A stretch of 64,000 bases of DNA, taken from JADJYF01 sp965278995. Its GTDB lineage: Bacteria > Pseudomonadota > Gammaproteobacteria > Ga0077536. Below, one piece after another: positions 62,354-64,000 of this stretch (positions within the stretch are counted from its first letter, which is position 1; each line of letters opens with the position of its first letter). Position numbers and translations under genes: made by a program. The DNA lies in contig OZ257136.1 in the NCBI GenBank assembly GCA_965278995.1, positions 1,488,001 through 1,552,000 on the forward strand, read 5' to 3'. The notes beneath the pieces were generated by a model. It searched no databases and was not told the DNA's origin. It saw nothing but the letters and a program-made list of their open reading frames with translations.

Positions 62354-63208
62354 ATGAAAGATCACGCGGCTTTGATCGGGACGGTCATCAATCGGCAGGT
62401 GGCGACGTATAGCGAGAAGGACACCATTCTGTATGCGTTAGGGGTGGGGTTGGGGACGGATCCGCTGGATGAACGCCAACTGCGGTATGTCTATGAAGAC
62501 GGATTGACGGCGCTGCCGACCTTGGCGCTGGTGATTGCGTATCCGGGATTCTGGATGCGCGATCCGGCGTATGGATTTGACTGGCAGAAAGTGCTGCATG
62601 CCGAGGAAACCCTGACCATTCATCGTCCGTTGCCGGTGGCGGGAACGATTACGGGCGAGACCGTCATCGAGGATGTCGTCGATCGGGGTGCGGATAAAGG
62701 ATGTTTCGTCTATCTGCGTAAGGAATTGACAGCGGCTGATGGTACGCCGTTGGCGACGGTCGGGTCGAATACGCTGGCGCGTGGTGATGGGGGTTTTGGA
62801 GGCACCTCGAAGGCGCGTCCGGCGATGCCGGCACCGCCGGAACGGGCGGCCGATGTCGTCTGCGATTTGCCGACCTTGGCACAGCAGGCACTGATTTATC
62901 GACTGACGGGAGACCTGAATCCGCTGCACGCTGACCCGTCGATTGCGCGCAATGTCGGCTTCGAGCGGCCCATTCTGCATGGGCGTTGCACCCTTGGTGT
63001 CGCCATGCACGCGCTGCTGCGCAGCTGCTGCGATTACGACGCCACGCGTCTGCGTACCCTTGCCGTGCGATTCTCGGCGCCGTTCCTGCCTGGCGAGACG
63101 CTGCGTACCGAAATCTGGCGTGACGGCGAAATGGCTTATTTTCGTGCCAGTTCACTCGAGCGCGGCGTGGTCGTGATCAACAACGGCGCAGCCCGAATTA
63201 CTGCCTGA
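62354..63208 (+). CDS. MaoC-like hydratase (hydratase 2 of MFE-2 type)
   Basis: The 284-residue protein has two hot-dog halves. The C-terminal one carries the hydratase-2 motif YRLTGDLNPLHADPSIA (Asp and His catalytic) near residue 180, then FERPILHGRCTLGVAMHA. It hydrates 2-enoyl-CoA to the (3R)-hydroxy form, the partner reaction of the upstream SDR. A 615-bp repeat-rich gap separates the two genes, although both read forward. The CaiB gene follows 19 bp later. Confidence 0.9.
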   Translation: MKDHAALIGTVINRQVATYSEKDTILYALGVGLGTDPLDERQLRYVYEDGLTALPTLALVIAYPGFWMRDPAYGFDWQKVLHAEETLTIHRPLPVAGTITGETVIEDVVDRGADKGCFVYLRKELTAADGTPLATVGSNTLARGDGGFGGTSKARPAMPAPPERAADVVCDLPTLAQQALIYRLTGDLNPLHADPSIARNVGFERPILHGRCTLGVAMHALLRSCCDYDATRLRTLAVRFSAPFLPGETLRTEIWRDGEMAYFRASSLERGVVVINNGAARITA

Positions 63209-63227
63209 GCGGCGGAGGATAGACTGC

Positions 63228-64000
63228 ATGCAACGGATATTGCACGGGCTGCGCATCGTCGAAGGTTCGGCTTTCATCGCCGCACCGATGTGCGGTATGA
63301 CCTTGGCGCAACTCGGTGCCGATGTGATTCGATTCGATCAGATCGGAGGCGGCATCGACTATCGTCGCTGGCCGGTGACCAAAGACAACACCAGTATCTA
63401 CTGGGCCGAGATGAACAAGGGCAAACGTTCGATTGCGGTCGATTTGAAATCGCCGGCCGGGCGCGAACTGATTGCCGACCTGATCTGCGCCGACGGCGAG
63501 ATGGGTGGCATTTTCTCGACCAATCTGCCGGCGCGCGGTTGGCTCGCCTATGAGACGCTGGCGAAGCGCAGGCCGGATCTGATCCAGCATGAAATCGTCG
63601 GCGATCGTCACGGCTCAAGCGCGCTCGACTACACCGTCAACGCCAAAGTCGGCTTTCCGTACCTGACCGGGGCCGAAGACGACCCTCGCCCGGTCAATCA
63701 TGTACTCCCAGCCTGGGACATCGCGACCGCTTATCTTGCCGCCATCGATATTCTTGCCGCCGAACGGCATCGTCGCCTGACCGGGGTCGGGCAGCAGATC
63801 AAGCTCGCACTCGCCGATGTCGCCCTGTCGGCGGTGGGTAACCTTGGCCTGATTGGTGAAATCCACATCAACAATGAGACGCGCGGCCGCAACGGCAATT
63901 ATCTTTATGGCGCGCTCGGTCGCGATTTCGAGTCCGCCGATGGCCAACGCGTCATGATCATCGCCATTAGCGCGAAACAATGGCAAGGGCTACTGAATGC
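63228..64000 (+). CDS. CaiB/BaiF-family CoA transferase, N-terminal part
   Basis: The gene starts at ATG 63228 after a GGAGG site and runs off the right edge. About 257 residues are visible: LHGLRIVEGSAFIAAPMCG, LAQLGADVIRFDQIGGG and NKGKRSIAVDLKSPAG are class III CoA-transferase motifs. It differs clearly from the CaiB protein at 53471. Its place after hydratase 2 suggests that it activates the acid degraded by this pathway. Confidence 0.88.
   Translation, partial: MQRILHGLRIVEGSAFIAAPMCGMTLAQLGADVIRFDQIGGGIDYRRWPVTKDNTSIYWAEMNKGKRSIAVDLKSPAGRELIADLICADGEMGGIFSTNLPARGWLAYETLAKRRPDLIQHEIVGDRHGSSALDYTVNAKVGFPYLTGAEDDPRPVNHVLPAWDIATAYLAAIDILAAERHRRLTGVGQQIKLALADVALSAVGNLGLIGEIHINNETRGRNGNYLYGALGRDFESADGQRVMIIAISAKQWQGLLN

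Noticed and set aside
61746..62357. Open frame of about 200 codons in the repeat region
   Set aside because: The translation is made of frame-shifted repeats rich in Cys, Arg and Ser with no recognisable fold, and the DNA repeats explain it.

Overview
The window is high-GC bacterial chromosome, densely packed with genes in short-spaced operons. The RegB/RegA redox pair, a CHASE-GGDEF-EAL protein, an RRM protein, YbaK, IcmF and many acyl-CoA enzymes point to a pseudomonadotan, probably an environmental gammaproteobacterium. This placement is inference from gene content. No rRNA, tRNA, CRISPR array, transposase or phage gene was recognised.

Layout. 1-1726: reverse-strand FadJ-like (partial), AcuI-like reductase and cupin genes. 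1862-5860: forward MoxR ATPase, CoxE-like VWA protein and a secreted protein with a degenerate subtilase fold. 5803-12794: reverse-strand tetR, icmF, BtuF-like, DUF1289, PaaG-like and zinc-free alcohol dehydrogenase-like genes. 12917-15535: CHASE-PAS-GGDEF-EAL protein. 15557-27644: twelve reverse-strand genes for activation and oxidation of an acyl-CoA, including a Cys-less thiolase-DUF35 pair, an HMG-CoA-synthase-like/DUF35 fusion, a haloalkane dehalogenase and PanB. 27788-29589: regB-regA, preceded by a near-perfect RegA-type box. 29661-31740: two luciferase-like (LLM) oxidoreductases. 32025-38956: acetone-carboxylase-type alpha, gamma and beta subunits, then FAH-family and quinone-oxidoreductase genes. 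39347-41393: RRM protein, LLM and GST. 41459-47444: a 1283-residue glycine-rich surface protein with a PEP-CTERM-like end, an NlpC/P60 lipoprotein followed by a fragment of an LLM gene, and a DUF3047 protein. 47717-52600: more LLM enzymes, a HAD dehalogenase, a POT transporter and YbaK. 52597-59588: DUF4239 and CaiB genes and a complete coenzyme F420 operon (cofE, cofD, cofC, fbiC). 59929-64000: LLM, SDR, hydratase-2 and CaiB genes.

How it fits together. The F420 operon makes the deazaflavin cofactor, and six intact LLM genes in the window are its likely users. The rest is mostly catabolism through CoA esters: CoA ligase and CoA transferases, acyl-CoA dehydrogenases, (S)- and (R)-hydratases, thiolases, retro-aldolase-like pairs, a B12-dependent isobutyryl-CoA-type mutase and a ketone carboxylase. 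This suggests an organism that degrades branched or polycyclic hydrophobic substrates such as steroids, terpenoids or halogenated compounds. The actual substrates cannot be read from the sequence.

Non-coding structure is concentrated in a few intergenic gaps: a 27-bp-arm palindrome at 47551-47656, a five-copy degenerate repeat with a 16-bp-arm inverted repeat at 61807-62154, a TetR-type operator at 12820-12840 and the RegA-type palindrome at 29625-29649.
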